Assembly: GCA_016192075.1 (NCBI GenBank)
Contig: JACPUU010000012.1
Span: forward strand, 1 to 64,000
DNA from: Bacteroidota bacterium
Lineage (GTDB): Bacteria; Bacteroidota; Bacteroidia; Flavobacteriales_D; Crocinitomicaceae
DNA length: 64,000 nucleotides
Direction of reading: 5' to 3'
Every line of letters starts with the position of its first letter. Positions within the stretch are counted from its first letter, which is position 1. Below the pieces are notes generated by a model. It did no database searches. It had not been told where the DNA came from and worked only from the letters and a program-made list of their open reading frames with translations. Position numbers and translations under genes: made by a program. Shown piece after piece: positions 60,236-64,000 of the stretch.

Positions 60236-62191
60236 ATGCGTTTTACATTCATTCTTCTTTTTTCGTTTTTCACGCTGAACCTGTCTGCTCAGAAATTTCC
60301 GTTTTTTGACAATTATAAATGGGAGAAAAATCCGGTTCAGGATACCGATCGGGAATCGGGTTCATTGTATTACTATACCAAATATACCCTGGCAATTGAG
60401 TATGAATACGATGATTATTACGGCCGATATTATAAATACAAAACTGAAAATTACCGGGTTAAGCTGAATTCACACGTGTCCATTGAAGAGTTTAATAAAA
60501 TTTACATTCCCATGGAAGATGTGGTGAGCCTGAAAACGCTGAAGGTTCGTGTAATCAAGCCAGATGAAGTAGTAGAGCTAAAACCGGAGGTAGAAGAGTT
60601 TTACAGTGATGAAGAATCAGAACAGTATTACTATTTTCCGGTTTCAGGTATTGAACTGGGTGATGAGATTGAGATTTTATACACGCTTAAAATGGAGTCT
60701 GCCGTTGACGGAGACCAGTTTTATTTTCAGGGAGAAATGCCAATCTATAATTTTGACTTTTATTTCATCGGTCCCAACGATTCGTATTTCAGTTTTCTGT
60801 CACACAATGGTTTTCCTGAGCCTGAGCTGGTAGATACCATTCTGCACCGCCATCAGTGGGTTTCACACCTGGACAGCATCCCCGGGTTTAAAGCAGAATA
60901 TTTTTCAGAGTACAACAACGTTACCATGAAACTTGATGCCACGTTGCGCGGTTTTGACAATGCGGCAGACAAAAGCTATTCGCCGTATGAAAATTTTGAG
61001 ACAGATCTGAATGCCGTTTACAATGTCATGTATAAGGGAAAAGACCTTAAAAGCATTAAGGCTCTCAGTGCTGAATTAGGTCTCAATCCACGCAAAAAAA
61101 CGGAAGAAAATGTGCGGATCATTGAGAACTACATTAAAATGAACATTGCCATTAATCCGGACATTCCCATGTCTACACCAATATCAACGGTAATTGAAAC
61201 AGAACGGGCCAGTTCAGTGGGCACCATTTTACTTTTTATGGCCCTGTTGACTGAAAATGATATTCGTTTTGAATACGGCTTTACATCAGACAGGTATGAT
61301 ACCCATTTCAGTGATGAAATAGAATCCATGCATTTTTTGCAGAATTACATCCTGTATTTTCCGGATATTGATAAATACCTGGCGCCGCTTGATTTCAGCA
61401 CTCGCTTGGGTTTTCTGGACAGTGACTGGATCCCCAACAACGCACTTTTGTTCAGTATGAAACAATACCCGTTTCCTGAGACCAAAGGAGCGGTTAAAGC
61501 CATTCCGGCGGTGAGCGCCCGGCACAATTCAGACAGCACCATTATTACCATTCAGGTAGGCCCTACCTTTACAACCTTTGAAATAGAAGTTGAAAGACAC
61601 CTGACCGGTTATGAGGCCGGTGATTTTCAAACCTATTATTACCTCTACAATGATGCTAAACGTGAGTCGAAGGAAGAAGAACTGCTGGATGTGCTCAACG
61701 ACAACTCAATGTTCAAAACCCTTTCTATACTGAACACAAACCCCGAGGATGCCTTTATAAAACCCCTTATTATCAAAGGGCGGGTAACTGAGCTGCATAT
61801 ACCGCTGATTGAATTTGCCGGTCAGCTTATGATTTTTAAACTGGGTTATTTGTTTGGTGAATACACTTCACTGAAAGAAATTGAAAAGAAAAAAACAGAT
61901 TTTGTTTTTGGAAATCCGTTTTCCTCATCTACAACCGTGCGTGTTGTCTTTTCTGAAGATGTGAAAATTACCAGTGCGCAGGAAATTCCGCAGTCTGATG
62001 ATCTCTGCCCGAAAGAAGATATCCGTATCAGCTCACAGCTGCAGATTCTTAAAAATGAATTTACCTACACACATTCCTCGCAGTTTGAAAAGAACCGTTA
62101 CAGCATTGAAACCAAAGATGTGATGACCGATATTTTTGAGTTTTGGAATTCATTGCACAAAATGAACGTGGTGATTGAAAAAACAGAGTAA
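60236..62191 (+). CDS. DUF3857 protein with a degenerate transglutaminase domain
   Basis: 651 residues with a signal peptide (about 1-19). It is a paralogue of the upstream protein, with the same DUF3857 N-terminal domain (YRVKLNSHVSIEEFNKIYIPMEDVVSLKTLKVRVIKPD). In the transglutaminase region, ERASSVGTILLFMALL stands where the partner has RYGDCKDM, so the catalytic Cys is replaced, and the His position reads QNYILYF. It is thus likely non-catalytic and may pair with or regulate the active copy. The 3-base gap gives a two-gene operon, followed by about 270 bases before gyrB. Confidence 0.85.
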   Translation: MRFTFILLFSFFTLNLSAQKFPFFDNYKWEKNPVQDTDRESGSLYYYTKYTLAIEYEYDDYYGRYYKYKTENYRVKLNSHVSIEEFNKIYIPMEDVVSLKTLKVRVIKPDEVVELKPEVEEFYSDEESEQYYYFPVSGIELGDEIEILYTLKMESAVDGDQFYFQGEMPIYNFDFYFIGPNDSYFSFLSHNGFPEPELVDTILHRHQWVSHLDSIPGFKAEYFSEYNNVTMKLDATLRGFDNAADKSYSPYENFETDLNAVYNVMYKGKDLKSIKALSAELGLNPRKKTEENVRIIENYIKMNIAINPDIPMSTPISTVIETERASSVGTILLFMALLTENDIRFEYGFTSDRYDTHFSDEIESMHFLQNYILYFPDIDKYLAPLDFSTRLGFLDSDWIPNNALLFSMKQYPFPETKGAVKAIPAVSARHNSDSTIITIQVGPTFTTFEIEVERHLTGYEAGDFQTYYYLYNDAKRESKEEELLDVLNDNSMFKTLSILNTNPEDAFIKPLIIKGRVTELHIPLIEFAGQLMIFKLGYLFGEYTSLKEIEKKKTDFVFGNPFSSSTTVRVVFSEDVKITSAQEIPQSDDLCPKEDIRISSQLQILKNEFTYTHSSQFEKNRYSIETKDVMTDIFEFWNSLHKMNVVIEKTE

Positions 62192-62408
62192 AAAAAACAG
62201 GTTCTTCAGCATCATTTTAAGCCATGGTTCAGCGATGCTTTTTCTGAGGCTTTTTGCGGGGTAAATTCAGTCTTTCCAGGGCTTGATTTCAGGGCGTAGC
62301 CAATATCCGGCTCATTTTTACCTTTTTAGGCTGATTTTCATGTTAATTATATGTTGAAAACTACCTCGTTTTTTGCTTTTGGAATCCCGTATTTCAGGGC
62401 TTAATTTG

Positions 62409-62416
62409 TATCTTTG
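62409..62416 (+). promoter_or_regulatory. -7 box (TATCTTTG) of gyrB
   Basis: TATCTTTG matches TAnnTTTG, 48 bases before the gyrB ATG. A TTTTG run at 62378 is too far for a -33 box. An AGGAGG at 62431-62436 lies in the leader but is 28 bases from the start, too far for a ribosome-binding site. Confidence 0.45.
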
Positions 62417-62458
62417 TCAGCCTTCGCTAAAGGAGGCGTTTTCAAGCTAAATTTTTAA

Positions 62459-64000
<1,542 letters not shown>

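Noticed and set aside
62199-62240. Possible terminator after the DUF3857 pair (AGCATC ... GATGCT with T run)
   Set aside because: The stem is only 6 bp with a 20-base or longer loop, so it is too weak to call.

Overview
The window is chromosomal DNA of a Bacteroidota bacterium, probably from the Flavobacteriia or a neighbouring class; I cannot place it more precisely. The evidence is a PorT-type T9SS gene, a secreted protein with a T9SS type A C-terminal signal, a short eukaryote/archaeon-like ProS, a DAHP synthase fused to a type II chorismate mutase, many families largely confined to this phylum (MbnP, DUF4625, DUF4159, DUF3857), and repeated promoter boxes of the phylum's TTTG-N19-TAnnTTTG kind. 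There is no phage, transposase or CRISPR array. Most of the window reads as ordinary chromosome.

Layout. 1-427: 109-bp tandem repeats. 428-2602: proS and a small conserved gene. 2786-5654: a Cys/Tyr-rich lipoprotein followed by a FadL-like outer-membrane protein. 5714-8382: a probable copper locus (CHGKCH protein, DUF4625 lipoprotein, MbnP-family lipoprotein, and a barrel protein whose mature end begins CDVCGC). 8416-12363: ABM protein, a TetR-SDR operon with a visible operator, a small barrel protein, and an FAD-dependent dehydrogenase. 12597-17432: NlpC/P60 hydrolase with a textbook promoter, porT, ubiE, a heptose kinase, an aminotransferase and a thioesterase. 17565-20972: tRNA-Gly, a T9SS cargo protein and tRNA-His. 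21059-25552: a large ABCG-type transporter with two secreted proteins. 25837-31183: hemB, the rsmE-DUF4159 operon, a glycosyltransferase and a thioesterase. 31186-39139: a heptosyltransferase and then the most interesting locus. 39134-45692: a sensor kinase, aroA, DAHP synthase-chorismate mutase, a VWA protein and a histone-H1-like protein. 45818-50403: ogt, hutD-like, SDR, FMN reductase and three less conserved genes. 50592-58015: paaG-like, paaH-like, a WG-repeat protein, SDR and paaE. 58289-62191: paired DUF3857 proteins. 62465-64000: gyrB, cut by the window end.

The best candidate for an undescribed system is 32233-39139. It encodes a TolC-like outer-membrane protein fused to a glycosidase-like TIM barrel, a HlyD-like adaptor, a cytoplasmic TackOD1/zinc-ribbon protein ending in a degenerate GGDEF domain that keeps an RxxD I-site, and a membrane GT2 synthase with a QxxRW motif. 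The first three genes overlap or abut. The synthase is separated from them by a 0.93-kb array of 146-bp repeats. I infer a synthase-dependent exopolysaccharide machine controlled by cyclic-di-GMP, built on the same logic as Pel, Pga and alginate systems but from different parts. A HisKA_2 sensor kinase lies tail-to-tail with the synthase.
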